From Geoalkalibacter halelectricus (GTDB lineage Bacteria > Desulfobacterota > Desulfuromonadia > Desulfuromonadales > Geoalkalibacteraceae): 64,000 bases of DNA. Shown here piece after piece: positions 18,148-29,165 of the stretch; the stretch's first letter is position 1, and each line of letters opens with the position of its first letter. The stretch lies in NCBI RefSeq assembly GCF_025263685.1, contig NZ_CP092109.1:930001-994000 (forward strand), written 5' to 3'. The translations under genes were made by a program, and so were the position numbers. The notes under the pieces are model-generated. The model was not told where the DNA came from, did no database searches, and was given only the letters and a program-made list of their open reading frames with translations.

Positions 18148-18705
18148 CTACCCCACCACCTGGGTGCGGGTTAGTACGGCGCGTAGCTTCTGACCCTGCC
18201 CTTCGATGTTTTCGCGGGCACCCTCCTCGCGATCCACCAGGGTCACGATCCCTACCACTTCCAAGCCTTCTTCCTGGGCGCGCTCCACGGCTTTCATGGA
18301 GGAACCGCCGGTGGTGGTCACGTCCTCGACGATGACCACGCGCGATCCGGGCGGCAGGTTCTTGCGCCCTTCGAGCCACTGACCGGTGCCGTGGCCCTTG
18401 GGCTCCTTGCGGATGATGAAGGCGTGAACGTTCTGGCCTTCAAGACATGCAGCGATGGAGGTCGCCGTGGCGATGGGGTCGGCTCCCAGGGTCAAGCCAC
18501 CCACGCCGTGAATGGGGCCCTCGAACTGCTTGACCTCCTGCCAGAAGGCCTTGCCCACCAGCAGACCGCCGCGGGCGTGCAGGGTGGTCTGTTTGCCGTC
18601 GAAGTAGAAATTGCTCTTGCGGCCCGAGGCCAGGGTCACTTCGCGCTGCTCGTAAGAGAGTTCGCGAATGATTTCAATCAACTCGTTGCGTTCTTCCTGT
18701 GTCAT
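18148..18705 (-). CDS. pyrE: Orotate phosphoribosyltransferase
   Basis: A 185-residue PRTase that converts orotate and PRPP to OMP in pyrimidine synthesis. The PRPP-binding motif VVIVEDVTTTGGSS lies at about residues 116-129. The N-terminal SGRKSNFYFDGKQ segment and the flexible loop (FIIRKEPKGHG) are typical. It is downstream of purF on the same strand, 128 bases away with a palindromic repeat between, so cotranscription is uncertain. Confidence 0.95.
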   Translation of the reverse strand: MTQEERNELIEIIRELSYEQREVTLASGRKSNFYFDGKQTTLHARGGLLVGKAFWQEVKQFEGPIHGVGGLTLGADPIATATSIAACLEGQNVHAFIIRKEPKGHGTGQWLEGRKNLPPGSRVVIVEDVTTTGGSSMKAVERAQEEGLEVVGIVTLVDREEGARENIEGQGQKLRAVLTRTQVVG

Positions 18706-18730
18706 GAAAATCCTCCTGATATTTAATTAT

Positions 18731-18822
18731 ACTCACCGCAGAGGGCGCCGAGAGCGCTGAGAGAATCCATTGAAAGATTCATTCAATTCGATTTTCTCGG
18801 CGATCTCTGTGTACTCAGCGGT
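18731..18822. repeat. Palindromic intergenic repeat (pyrE-purF)
   Basis: The ends are imperfect inverted copies of an ACCGCAGAG...CGCCGAGAG pattern, spanning about 92 bases between two same-strand genes. It resembles the widespread ACCGCAGAG-type intergenic palindromes of many bacterial genomes. It may act as an RNA hairpin or processing site. Confidence 0.6.
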
Positions 18823-18833
18823 AAAAAATTGCC

Positions 18834-20243
18834 TTAAAACAATCCCAACTGGCTGTCCGCCTTCAAACGCGGGAATTTCACCGGGTAGAATCCGCTGAAG
18901 CAGGCGTCGCAGAAATGTCCGCCCTTGGTGCCGCCGGGCTCGCCGACCGCGTTGCGCATTCCCTCGCGCGAAAGATACCCGAGGGTGTCGGAGGTGATGT
19001 AGCGGTTGATTTCCTCAACCGTATGCGAGGAGGAGATCAACTCTTTGCGCGTCGGCGTGTCGATGCCGTAGTAGCAGGGAAAGCTGGTCGGCGGACTGGA
19101 GATGCGCATATGGATCTCCCTGGCACCCGCCGCGCGAATCATCTTGATGATCTTGCGCGCCGTGGTGCCGCGCACGATGGAATCGTCGATGACCACGACC
19201 CGTTTTCCCTCGATCACCTCGCGCACCGGGTTGAGCTTGATCTTGACGCCGAAATGGCGAATGGACTGTTGCGGCTCGATGAAGGTGCGGCCCACGTAAT
19301 GGTTGCGGATCAGGCCCAATTGAAACGGCAGGCCCGATTCCTCGGCATAGCCGATGGCGGCAGGCACGCCCGAATCGGGAATGGGAATCACGACATCGGC
19401 ATCCACTGCATACTCGCGGGCCAGCATGCGGCCGAATTCCTTACGCACGCCGTAAACCTGTCGCCCGAAGACGATGCTGTCGGGACGCGCGAAATAGATG
19501 TGCTCGAAAATACAGGGCGTGGGATTGACCTTGCCAAAGACATGGTAGCTTTTCATGCCGTCCTTATCGACGACGATCATCTCCCCGGGCTCGATCTCAC
19601 GGATGAATTCCGCCTCGATCAGGTCAAAGGCGCAGGATTCCGACGCCACCACGTAGGCACCGTCCAACCGACCGAGCACCAAGGGGCGAAAGCCGTTGGG
19701 GTCGCGCACCGCCACCAGGCGTGTCTCGGTGAGAAACACCAGGCTGTAGGCACCCCTGACCATCTGCAGAACCTCGCTGACCCGATCAGGAAGCGAATCG
19801 GATTGAGCCCGGGCGAGCAGATGCACGATGACTTCGGTGTCGGAGGTGGTGGAAAAAATCGACCCGGCCAACTCCAGTTCGTTGCGAATTTCCTGAGCGT
19901 TGACCAGGTTGCCGTTATGGGCCACGGCGATGCTGCCGCGCAGATAATCGACCATGATCGGCTGCACGTTCTTGAAATCCTTGCCGCCCGCCGTGGAATA
20001 GCGCACATGGCCGATGGCGCTGCGACCGGGCAGACGATTGAAGATTTCCTCGTCGCGAAAGACATCGGCCACCAGCCCCATGCCGCGATGGGCATGCAGG
20101 CGCGAACCGTCCGAGGAAACAATGCCGCACCCTTCCTGACCGCGGTGCTGCAAGGCGTAGAGTCCGAGATAACCGAGATTGGAAGCTTCCGGGTGGCCGA
20201 AGATGCCGAAGACGCCGCACTCTTCATGCAACTTATCAAACAT
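18834..20243 (-). CDS. purF: Amidophosphoribosyltransferase
   Basis: An enzyme of 469 residues catalysing the first committed step of purine synthesis. A short propeptide (MFDKLHEE) precedes the Ntn-hydrolase catalytic Cys in ECGVFGIFG. The PRTase motif [13 protein letters not shown] is present. Cysteines near the C-terminus ([16 protein letters not shown]) fit the Fe-S-containing class of PurF. It is the last purine gene of the purB-purL-purQ-purF series. Confidence 0.96.
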   Translation of the reverse strand: MFDKLHEECGVFGIFGHPEASNLGYLGLYALQHRGQEGCGIVSSDGSRLHAHRGMGLVADVFRDEEIFNRLPGRSAIGHVRYSTAGGKDFKNVQPIMVDYLRGSIAVAHNGNLVNAQEIRNELELAGSIFSTTSDTEVIVHLLARAQSDSLPDRVSEVLQMVRGAYSLVFLTETRLVAVRDPNGFRPLVLGRLDGAYVVASESCAFDLIEAEFIREIEPGEMIVVDKDGMKSYHVFGKVNPTPCIFEHIYFARPDSIVFGRQVYGVRKEFGRMLAREYAVDADVVIPIPDSGVPAAIGYAEESGLPFQLGLIRNHYVGRTFIEPQQSIRHFGVKIKLNPVREVIEGKRVVVIDDSIVRGTTARKIIKMIRAAGAREIHMRISSPPTSFPCYYGIDTPTRKELISSSHTVEEINRYITSDTLGYLSREGMRNAVGEPGGTKGGHFCDACFSGFYPVKFPRLKADSQLGLF

Positions 20244-20352
20244 AGGGTCGCAATTCCTTGCTTTTTAATGTGTTTTTGTAAGAAAGTTGGTCACTGTCAC
20301 CAAGCGGAAACTACTCTACCACAGGCACCCTGAAGAAAGATACCCGATCAGG

Positions 20353-21183
20353 TCATAATAAGTGGTCGCGGATAAAGCGCACAGCATTTTGATAAAGCCA
20401 CAGGCCCATGCCCTCCTCGGGCAGATCCGCCTCGCGGGTCCAGCGGGGATGATGGGTGCGGTGCACATAAGCCTCGGGGTGAGGCATCAGGCCGAACAAG
20501 CGGCCACTGGGATCGCAGACCCCGGCGATGGCGGCGATGGAGCCGTTGGGATTGAGGGGATAATCGAAAGCCGGCCCCTCAAAGGCGGGGTCTGAATACT
20601 TCAACACGCACAGATTGCGCTGCTCCATGGCGCTGAGCACTTCGTCGGAGGCGGGCACGAATTTCCCCTCGCCGTGGCGCACCGGCAGGTAAACTCCGGT
20701 GAGCCCCCGGGTAAAAACGCAAGGCGAAGCGGGATCGACCTTGAGGTAAGCCCAGCGATCCTCGAAACGGCCGCCGTCATTGAAGGTCAGGGTCGCGCTC
20801 TGCGCCTGATAATCGCCGTCCACGGCCGGCAGCAAGCCCATTTTGACCATGAGCTGAAAGCCGTTGCAGACGCCCATGATCAGCTTGCCGTCGGCGATGA
20901 AGCGGCGCAACTGATCGCTCAGATGCTCTTCACTGCCCTGAATACGGGCGTGCAGAAGACGGTTGGCGCCCGCCTTGGCGCTGCCGAGATCGTCGCCGTC
21001 GAGAAACCCGCCGGCCAGGTTGAGAAAGTGGTAATCATCCAGCCGCGCGCGCCCGGCGAGGAGTTCGGCGATATGGATCACGTCGGCGACGTCGCAACCG
21101 GCCATGCGGCAAGCAGCGGCGACCTCGCGCTCGCAATTGGTGCCGTTGCCGGCAATGACCACGGCTCGAACAGTCTTTGCCAT
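20353..21183 (-). CDS. purQ: FGAM synthase glutaminase subunit
   Basis: A class I glutamine amidotransferase of 276 residues that supplies ammonia to PurL. The nucleophile Cys is in LIMGVCNGFQL and the catalytic His/Glu in MPHPEAYVH. It is longer than typical ~225-residue PurQ proteins. The ribosome-binding site overlaps the end of purL and only four bases separate the genes, so the pair is coupled. Confidence 0.93.
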   Translation of the reverse strand: MAKTVRAVVIAGNGTNCEREVAAACRMAGCDVADVIHIAELLAGRARLDDYHFLNLAGGFLDGDDLGSAKAGANRLLHARIQGSEEHLSDQLRRFIADGKLIMGVCNGFQLMVKMGLLPAVDGDYQAQSATLTFNDGGRFEDRWAYLKVDPASPCVFTRGLTGVYLPVRHGEGKFVPASDEVLSAMEQRNLCVLKYSDPAFEGPAFDYPLNPNGSIAAIAGVCDPSGRLFGLMPHPEAYVHRTHHPRWTREADLPEEGMGLWLYQNAVRFIRDHLL

Positions 21184-21187
21184 CTTC

Positions 21188-24178
21188 TTACATCTCCTTC
21201 AGGGGCGCCTGCCAGGCCGCCTTGAGTTCGTCAATGTTGCAACGCATGAGTACCTCGCCCTGCATACCGGTGATGCGCAGTTCGGGCTCGGAGCATACCC
21301 TGCCCAGGGCCGACACGTGGACATCCGCGAAGATCTCCTCGAATTGGGCCTGGTGCTGCGCAGGGACCGTCACCACAAAGCGGCTCGGGGTTTCGCTGAA
21401 GAGCAGTTGATCGGCGCGCAAGGCTCCCTCGGATTTGACTTGGCGCAGATCGACCTTCAGACCCAACCCGCCGGCAAAGGCGGTTTCCGCCAGGGCCACG
21501 CCGAGACCGCCATCGGAGAGATCGTGACAGGAGGCCAGCACCCCTTGTTTCTGAGCGCGGTTGACGACCTGAAACAGCTTGAGCGCATAAGGCGCATCGA
21601 CCCGCGGCACGTTGCAGCCTATCGCACCCCGCAGAGCATAATATTCAGAGGCCCCAAGCTCATCGCGGGTAATGCCGAGCAGGTACACCAGATCGCCGGG
21701 ACGTTTGACGTCCATGGTGACCGCGCGACGCACATCGTCCATCCGCCCCATGACGGAGAACAGCACGGTCGGAGGAATGGAAATTTTGCGATCCCCGATC
21801 ATGTAGTCGTTCTTCATGGAGTCCTTGCCGGAGATCAGCGGCACGCCGAAGGCCACGCAGTAATCGCGCAACGCCTTATTGGCGCGCACCAGCTGCGCTG
21901 CCTTATAGGCGCCGTCGGGGGTTTTCTCGCTCTCCACCGGGTCGCACCAGCAGAAATTATCCAGCCCCGCCACATGAGCGATGTCGCCGCCGACCGCCAC
22001 ATAATTGCGCAGCGCCTCGTCGATAGCGCAGGCCATCATGTGGTAGGTGTCGATATCGCTGTAACGCGGACAAATGCCGTGGGAAACCACAATGCCCTCG
22101 AAGCTCTCGCTCAGGGGGCGCACCACGGCGGCATCCGAAGGACCGTCATCGACCACTCCGGTCAGGGGCTTGACCACCGTGCCCGCCTGAACCTCGTGGT
22201 CGTAGCGGCGCACCACGCTCTCCTTGGAGCAGATATTGAGGCGCTGCAACAGGCTCTTGAGGGTTGCGCCCAGATCCCGAGGCTCGGCGAGGACCGGCTC
22301 CTTGAGGCCACGGGCCTGGGGAGCCTGCCAGCGGGCGGGCAGCACCAATTGCGGCACGCCCTTGTGCACAAAATTCATATCCAGGTAGGTAACAGTGCGC
22401 CCCTGATAAAGGCAGTGGAAATAACCGGAGGAGGTGAATTGGCCCAGATCGCTGGCCTCGACGTCCATTTCGGCGGCAAGCTGCAAAAATGCCTGGATTT
22501 TGTCCGGCGGCACCGCCAAGGTCATGCGCTCCTGGGCTTCGGAAATGAGAATCTCCCAGGGCTGAAGGCCGGCGTATTTGAGCGGCGCGCGATCCAGGTG
22601 CAACTCAAAACCGCCCGTATCCTCGGACATTTCGCCGACGGACGACGAGAGGCCGCCGGCGCCGTTGTCGGTGATGGAATTGTAGAGACCGCGATCCCGT
22701 GCCACCAGCAAAAAGTCGAACATGCGGCGCTGGGTGATAGGGTCGCCGATCTGCACCGCCGTCGCCGGAGATCCTTCGTGCAGTTCCTCGGAGGAGAAGG
22801 TGGCGCCGTGAATGCCGTCCTTGCCGATGCGCCCGCCGACCATGACGATGCGGTCGCCGACCAGGGCCTTTTTCTCGTGGCAGGGCTTGCCATGCAGGGT
22901 GGCCGGCATGATCGAGCCGGTGCCGCAGTACACCAGGGGCTTGCCGGCAAAGCGCTCGTCGAAGACGATGGAGCCGTTGACGGTGGGAATACCGCTTTTG
23001 TTGCCGCCGTGCTCGACCCCTTCGACCACGCCCTCGAAAATCCGCCGCGGATGCAGCAGGCGCGGCGGCAGGGGTTGGTCGTAAAAGGGCGAGGCAAAAC
23101 AGAACACATCGGTGTTGAAAAGCAGACGGGCGCCCATACCGGTGCCGAAGGCGTCGCGATTGACGCCGACGATGCCGGTCAGCGCCCCGCCGTAGGGATC
23201 CAGGGCGCTGGGCGAATTGTGGGTTTCGACCTTAAAGGCGATGCTCCAGTCGTCGTTGAAGCGGATCACGCCGGCATTGTCCTTGAATACCGACAAGCAG
23301 AAATCCTGGTCGCCGAGGTTCTCCCGCACCTCGCGGGTCGTCTCGGCGATGAAGTTGCGAAACAGCGAATCGATGGTTTCGCGCCCCCCCTCGCCGTCCT
23401 CGTATTCGATGCGGGCCGCGAAAATCTTATGCTTGCAGTGCTCGCTCCAGGTCTGGGCCAGGGCCTCGAGTTCGGCATCGGTGAGCTTGTCGCCAAGTCC
23501 GACTTGCGCACGGCGGGCTCTCACCTCGGGGTCGGCCACATAGGCTTGAATGGCCTTCATCTCCTCAAGGTTGAGGGCCAGCATGCCGTCCTTGCTGATC
23601 CGCAGCAGCTCCTCATCGCTGACATTGAGATCGATTTCGCGCACCTCGGGGTGTGCAGTGCTGACCACCTTGGGCACCGTCACCGGCACGCCGCGCCGCG
23701 GATCGAATTCGTCCCGCGACAAAATGGTCCAGCGCTGGATCAGGGCATTGCCGAGAAAATCGTGCGCGATGCGCTCGGCGGCGACCTTGTCGATGGACCC
23801 TTTGAGCAGATATTGCACCGAGGTGTAGACCCCCTCGCCCTCGGCGAACTTGCGCCCGGTCAGGTATTGAATCGCCTCGCGGGCGGTACGACCGACGTTG
23901 TCCGTGACGCCGGGCCGAAAACCCACCTCGATGAGCATGTCGAAATCATGCGCCAGCGGCCGGTTGACGGCGACCTCCTGAATCACCGGATCGCAAAAAG
24001 GGCCCCTGGCGGCGGCTTCTACCTCCGCGTCGCTCAATTGGGCATCGACGGTGTAGACGTCGATGGTACGCACGCTTTCCAGCTCGATCTGCAAATGCCG
24101 GCTGATCTCACGCCGCACCCGCTCGCCGCGGGCGTCGCGGACGCCGTCTTTCAACCCGACAATGATTCTCCAGGGCAT
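21188..24178 (-). CDS. purL: FGAM synthase with PurS-like N-terminal domain (PurSL fusion)
   Basis: A protein of 996 residues. The first ~80 residues (MPWRIIVGLKDGVRDARGE) resemble the small PurS subunit that is separate in Bacillus-type systems. The remainder is the PurL synthetase with ETHNSPSALDPYGGALTG, the SWIAFK-like substrate site, and a second AIR-synthase-like half (SDGGLGVALAE). This layout is between the small PurL/PurQ/PurS system and the long single-chain enzyme. ATG at 24178 follows AGGAG. PurQ is encoded separately downstream. Confidence 0.93.
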   Translation of the reverse strand: MPWRIIVGLKDGVRDARGERVRREISRHLQIELESVRTIDVYTVDAQLSDAEVEAAARGPFCDPVIQEVAVNRPLAHDFDMLIEVGFRPGVTDNVGRTAREAIQYLTGRKFAEGEGVYTSVQYLLKGSIDKVAAERIAHDFLGNALIQRWTILSRDEFDPRRGVPVTVPKVVSTAHPEVREIDLNVSDEELLRISKDGMLALNLEEMKAIQAYVADPEVRARRAQVGLGDKLTDAELEALAQTWSEHCKHKIFAARIEYEDGEGGRETIDSLFRNFIAETTREVRENLGDQDFCLSVFKDNAGVIRFNDDWSIAFKVETHNSPSALDPYGGALTGIVGVNRDAFGTGMGARLLFNTDVFCFASPFYDQPLPPRLLHPRRIFEGVVEGVEHGGNKSGIPTVNGSIVFDERFAGKPLVYCGTGSIMPATLHGKPCHEKKALVGDRIVMVGGRIGKDGIHGATFSSEELHEGSPATAVQIGDPITQRRMFDFLLVARDRGLYNSITDNGAGGLSSSVGEMSEDTGGFELHLDRAPLKYAGLQPWEILISEAQERMTLAVPPDKIQAFLQLAAEMDVEASDLGQFTSSGYFHCLYQGRTVTYLDMNFVHKGVPQLVLPARWQAPQARGLKEPVLAEPRDLGATLKSLLQRLNICSKESVVRRYDHEVQAGTVVKPLTGVVDDGPSDAAVVRPLSESFEGIVVSHGICPRYSDIDTYHMMACAIDEALRNYVAVGGDIAHVAGLDNFCWCDPVESEKTPDGAYKAAQLVRANKALRDYCVAFGVPLISGKDSMKNDYMIGDRKISIPPTVLFSVMGRMDDVRRAVTMDVKRPGDLVYLLGITRDELGASEYYALRGAIGCNVPRVDAPYALKLFQVVNRAQKQGVLASCHDLSDGGLGVALAETAFAGGLGLKVDLRQVKSEGALRADQLLFSETPSRFVVTVPAQHQAQFEEIFADVHVSALGRVCSEPELRITGMQGEVLMRCNIDELKAAWQAPLKEM

Positions 24179-24205
24179 GAAGTCTCCTGTATAATTCCGA
24201 TTGAT

Positions 24206-24280
24206 GTAGGGGCGCACCGATGTGCGCCCCAGGTTTATCAGCGCACCGCCGTGCGCCCGAGGGGACGGTGCCGCCCCTAC
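24206..24280. repeat. Nested palindromes between purB and purL
   Basis: The outer arms GTAGGGGCG and CGCCCCTAC (24206-24214, 24272-24280) enclose further short hairpins (GGGGCGCAC with GTGCGCCCC, then GCGCAC with GTGCGC). The repeat reaches into the purB stop codon. It may be an insertion-prone intergenic palindrome or an mRNA-processing structure. Confidence 0.65.
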
Positions 24281-25572
24281 CCCTCGAACACGCGCTGGAA
24301 AATGGTGTCGACGTGCTTGAGGTGGTAGCTCAAATCAAAGGATTCGCGGATCTTGGCCTCTCCCAGCGCCCCGACCACTTCCGGGTCGGCAAGCAACTCT
24401 TCCTGAAAATCCTTGCCCTGCTCCCAGACCTTCATGGCGTTGTGCTGCACCAGGCGATAGGCATCCTCGCGTGATACGCCGGCCTGGGTCAGGTCGAGCA
24501 GAATCTTCTGAGAAAAGACCAAGCCCTTCATCTGGTTGAGGTTTTTGAGCATATTCGCCGGATAGACCACCAGATTCTTGATCAGGCCGTTGAGCCGCCG
24601 CAGGGCGAAATCCAGGGTCACCGTGGCGTCGGGGGCGATATTGCGCTCGACGGAAGAATGAGAGATATCGCGCTCGTGCCACAAAGCGACATTTTCCAGC
24701 GCCGGAATACAGTAGCCGCGCACCAGACGGGCCAGACCGGTGAGATTTTCGCTGAGAATGGGGTTGCGCTTGTGCGGCATGGCCGAGGAGCCCTTTTGAC
24801 CCTTGCTGAAGAATTCCTCGGCCTCCAGCACTTCGGTGCGCTGCAGGTGGCGCACCTCGACGGCGATGCGCTCCAGGGACGAGGCGATGATCGCCAAAGT
24901 GCAGAAATATTCGGCGTGCCGGTCGCGCGGGATAACCTGGGTCGAAACCGGCTCGGGCTTGAGCCCCAGCTGCCGGCAGACATATTCCTCGACCTTCGGA
25001 TTGATATTGGCGAAGGTGCCCACCGCCCCGGAGATGGCGCCGGTGGCAATATTCTCGCGCGCGGCTTCAAGGCGGATGCGGTTGCGCTTCATTTCGGCGT
25101 ACCAGGTCGCCAGTTTGAGGCCGAAAGTCACCGGCTCGGCATGAATACCGTGGGAGCGGCCCATGCACACCGTATCCTTGTGTTCCAGGGCGCGCATGCG
25201 GATGGAATCCAGCACCATGTCCAGATCGGCGAGAAGTTCGTCGGCCGCCTGCACCAGTTGCACCGACAGGCAGGTGTCAAGCACGTCGGAGCTGGTCATG
25301 CCCTGGTGAATGAAGCGCGCCTCGGGGCCCACGTACTCGGCCACAGAAGTCAAAAAGGCGATGACGTCGTGCTTGACCTCGGCCTCGATCTCATCGATGC
25401 GCGCGATATCGAAATTGCCCTTCTCGCGGATAACCTTCACCGCCTCCTTGGGAATGACTCCGAGGTCCGCCTGGGCCTCGCAGGCCAGGGTCTCGATTTC
25501 AAGCCAGATGCGAAAGCGGTTCTCCGGTTCCCAGATGCGGGCCATTTCGGGGCGGGTATAGCGTGGGATCAT
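24277..25572 (-). CDS. purB: Adenylosuccinate lyase
   Basis: A fumarase-superfamily enzyme of 431 residues that acts twice in purine synthesis, on SAICAR and on adenylosuccinate. The signature GSSAMPHKRNPI, the TSSDVLDTC motif and the GRSHGIHAEP segment are all visible. ATG 25572 is preferred to an upstream GTG because AGGAG has the right spacing to it. It heads the purine series on the minus strand. Confidence 0.96.
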   Translation of the reverse strand: MIPRYTRPEMARIWEPENRFRIWLEIETLACEAQADLGVIPKEAVKVIREKGNFDIARIDEIEAEVKHDVIAFLTSVAEYVGPEARFIHQGMTSSDVLDTCLSVQLVQAADELLADLDMVLDSIRMRALEHKDTVCMGRSHGIHAEPVTFGLKLATWYAEMKRNRIRLEAARENIATGAISGAVGTFANINPKVEEYVCRQLGLKPEPVSTQVIPRDRHAEYFCTLAIIASSLERIAVEVRHLQRTEVLEAEEFFSKGQKGSSAMPHKRNPILSENLTGLARLVRGYCIPALENVALWHERDISHSSVERNIAPDATVTLDFALRRLNGLIKNLVVYPANMLKNLNQMKGLVFSQKILLDLTQAGVSREDAYRLVQHNAMKVWEQGKDFQEELLADPEVVGALGEAKIRESFDLSYHLKHVDTIFQRVFEG

Positions 25573-25609
25573 TGATTGCACTCCTGATGTTTTAATTCAA
25601 AAAAAACTT

Positions 25610-25742
25610 GGGACACGGATCAAATCTGATCAAATCGGATAAAACCAGGAGCATAGTTCCTGAATCCGTGAGATCCGACATGGTTGATAAAAGGCCTTTG
25701 CTTTAGCCTTGATCCGCCTTGATCAGATTTGATCCGTGTCCC
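25610..25742. repeat. Perfect 24-bp inverted repeat upstream of purB
   Basis: The arms at 25610-25633 and 25719-25742 are exact reverse complements beginning GGGACACGGATCAAA. They are separated by 85 bases that contain partial GATCAAAT-type copies. It lies in the gap between the metallo-hydrolase and purB genes. Its length suggests a mobile palindromic element or a large hairpin rather than an operator. Confidence 0.75.
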
Positions 25743-25778
25743 CAAAAGTCTTAGGTGTCCCCAATTGGATCTTTGCCT

Positions 25779-26552
25779 TCAAGTCAGCGCCACGCACAGA
25801 CTCGGCGCATCCTGACGACCGACGATCAACTGGGGATGACAGATAGTCTGGCCGTCGAGCACCCTTTGCGCCGCGCTCAAGGCCAGTTCCGCGCGATTGT
25901 TGGTTTCGCTCAGATGGGCAAGGAACACCGCCTCCAGGCCCTCCCACAAAAGTTCGCCCAGCAGTTCGGCACAGGCGCTGTTGGACAGATGTCCGTGGTT
26001 GCCGCGAATGCGCTGCTTGAGATGCCAGGGATAGGGGCCGTCGCGCAGCAGCGTTTCATCGTGATTGGCTTCGAGAATCAGCACTCGGCAGCCGCGCAGA
26101 CGTTCGCGCACCAGGCGCGTGGCGATTCCCAGATCCGTGGCGATCCCGACCTTGCCCGCGCGCGATTCGATCACATAACCGACGGGTTGAACGGCATCAT
26201 GGGTCAGGGGGAAGGACTCGACCCGCAGATCCCGGCAGGAAAATATCTCACCGGCATCGAACTCTTGGAGATGGGGCAGAATACCGAGGGCGGGGCTCGC
26301 CCGGCAGGTTTGGGGGCAGATATGGACCGGCAGGCCATGGCGGCGTGACAAGGGTCCGACCCCGCGCACGTGATCGCCGTGCTCATGAGAAACCAGGATA
26401 GCGTCCAGATCCGCACCTTCGACGCCGATCAGCGCCAGGCGTCGGGTCAATTCACGGGCGGAAAGGCCGGCATCGATCAGAATCCGGCTTTCCCGGCTCT
26501 CCAGATAGACGGCGTTTCCCTTGCTGCCGCTGGCAATCAGACAGACCCGCAA
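25779..26552 (-). CDS. MBL-fold metallo-hydrolase (YycJ/WalJ-like)
   Basis: A metallo-beta-lactamase-fold protein of 257 residues. The metal motif SHEHGDH is at residues 55-61 and further ligands appear in LTHDAV and GNHGHLS. The opening VCLIASGSKGNAVYLES is typical of the YycJ/WalJ subgroup, which in Firmicutes is linked to cell-wall regulation and DNA repair; the role here is unknown. A TTG start at 26552 is preferred, with GGAGA just upstream; a longer ATG version begins with an atypical tail. Confidence 0.82.
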   Translation of the reverse strand: MRVCLIASGSKGNAVYLESRESRILIDAGLSARELTRRLALIGVEGADLDAILVSHEHGDHVRGVGPLSRRHGLPVHICPQTCRASPALGILPHLQEFDAGEIFSCRDLRVESFPLTHDAVQPVGYVIESRAGKVGIATDLGIATRLVRERLRGCRVLILEANHDETLLRDGPYPWHLKQRIRGNHGHLSNSACAELLGELLWEGLEAVFLAHLSETNNRAELALSAAQRVLDGQTICHPQLIVGRQDAPSLCVALT

Positions 26553-27870
<1,318 letters not shown>

Positions 27871-27890
27871 CGCTTTCGGTCATCCTGTGC

Positions 27891-27925
27891 GAAGGGGTGG
27901 GTCGCAAACGCCGACCCGCCCCTTC
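27891..27925 (+). promoter_or_regulatory. Strong hairpin between gap and pgk
   Basis: GAAGGGG, GGGTCG, a CAAACGC loop, CGACCC and CCCCTTC form a 14-pair stem with one mismatch. There is no proper T tract after it, so partial termination, mRNA stabilisation or processing is more likely than full termination. Confidence 0.6.
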
Positions 27926-27959
27926 TTGCGTCCCATTCCAGCCTTGGAGAAGTCTTGCC

Positions 27960-29150
27960 ATGTTACGCAAAATGACCATCGAGGATGTCGATTTTCGCGG
28001 CAAACGGGTATTTTGCCGCGTCGATTTCAATGTGCCCCTCAACGACCAACGTCAGATCGAGGACGATACCCGCATCACCGCGGCCCTGCCGACCCTGCGC
28101 TACATCCTCGACCACGGCGGCCGCCTGATTCTGGCCTCCCACCTCGGACGCCCGAAGGGCAAGCCCGAAGAAAAATACAGCCTGGCGCCCGTCGCCCCGC
28201 ATCTCGCCCGGTTGCTGGGCCGGCCGGTGGCCATGGCCAAGGATTGCGTCGGTCCGAACGTCGCCGCCCTCACCCGGGAAATGAACGACGGTGACGTCTT
28301 GTTGCTCGAGAACGTGCGCTTTCACGCCGGGGAGGAGAAAAACGATCCGGATTTCTGCAAGCAGCTCGCCGAGTTGGCCGACATCTACGTCAACGACGCC
28401 TTCGGCACCGCCCATCGCGCCCACGCCTCCACCGAAGGGGTGGCGCGCCTGCTGCAGCCGGCCGTCGCCGGATTTCTCATGGGCAAGGAGCTTGAGTATC
28501 TCAGCGGCGCCCTGGCCGATCCCAAACGACCCTTTGTCGCCATCATCGGCGGTGCCAAGGTGAGCGACAAGATTTCGGTCATCGAAAATCTGCTCAACAA
28601 GGTCGACACCCTGATCATCGGCGGCGGCATGGCTTATACCTTCCTTAAGGCGCAAGGCCTCGAAGTCGGAAAATCCCTGGTGGAGGAAGATCGTCTGGAA
28701 TTGGCCCGCTCCCTCATGGCCCAGGCCAAGGACAAGGGCGTGACCCTGCTGTTGCCCGAGGATCACGTCATCGCCCGCGAGTTCAAGGCCGACGCAGAGC
28801 ATAAAATCTGTGACAATACCGATTTCGAGCCCGGCTGGATGGCCCTGGACATCGGTCCCGCGACCATCAGCGGCTATGAAAGCGCCCTGCGCAACGCGGG
28901 CACCGTGGTCTGGAACGGTCCCATGGGCGTGTTCGAGTTCGACGCCTTCTCCAAGGGCACCTTTGCCGTGGCCCGCGCCCTGGCCGCTTCCCAGGCCACC
29001 ACCATCATCGGCGGCGGCGACTCGGTATCAGCGGTCAAGAAAGCGGAACTTGAGGACCAAATGAGCCACATATCCACCGGTGGGGGTGCGTCCCTGGAGT
29101 TGCTCGAAGGCAAGGTGCTGCCCGGCGTGGCGGCGTTGACGGATAAGTAA
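27960..29150 (+). CDS. pgk: Phosphoglycerate kinase
   Basis: A 396-residue monomeric kinase of lower glycolysis. The [10 protein letters not shown] motif, the [10 protein letters not shown] segment, [10 protein letters not shown], and the nucleotide-binding GGGDS near the C-terminus are all present. It starts at ATG 27960, which gives the family-typical N-terminus [16 protein letters not shown]. The second gene of the gap-pgk-tpiA group. Confidence 0.97.
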   Translation: MLRKMTIEDVDFRGKRVFCRVDFNVPLNDQRQIEDDTRITAALPTLRYILDHGGRLILASHLGRPKGKPEEKYSLAPVAPHLARLLGRPVAMAKDCVGPNVAALTREMNDGDVLLLENVRFHAGEEKNDPDFCKQLAELADIYVNDAFGTAHRAHASTEGVARLLQPAVAGFLMGKELEYLSGALADPKRPFVAIIGGAKVSDKISVIENLLNKVDTLIIGGGMAYTFLKAQGLEVGKSLVEEDRLELARSLMAQAKDKGVTLLLPEDHVIAREFKADAEHKICDNTDFEPGWMALDIGPATISGYESALRNAGTVVWNGPMGVFEFDAFSKGTFAVARALAASQATTIIGGGDSVSAVKKAELEDQMSHISTGGGASLELLEGKVLPGVAALTDK

Positions 29151-29165
29151 GGGAGACCAAACGAC

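Noticed and set aside
18731-18822. Purine or pyrimidine riboswitch upstream of pyrE or purF
   Set aside because: The sequence is a simple palindrome without the conserved purine-riboswitch junctions or a PRPP-type aptamer that I could recognise.
21104-24328. Very long plus-strand open frame of over 1000 codons
   Set aside because: It is antisense to purL, has no ribosome site or family motif, and reflects the high GC codon pattern of the real gene.
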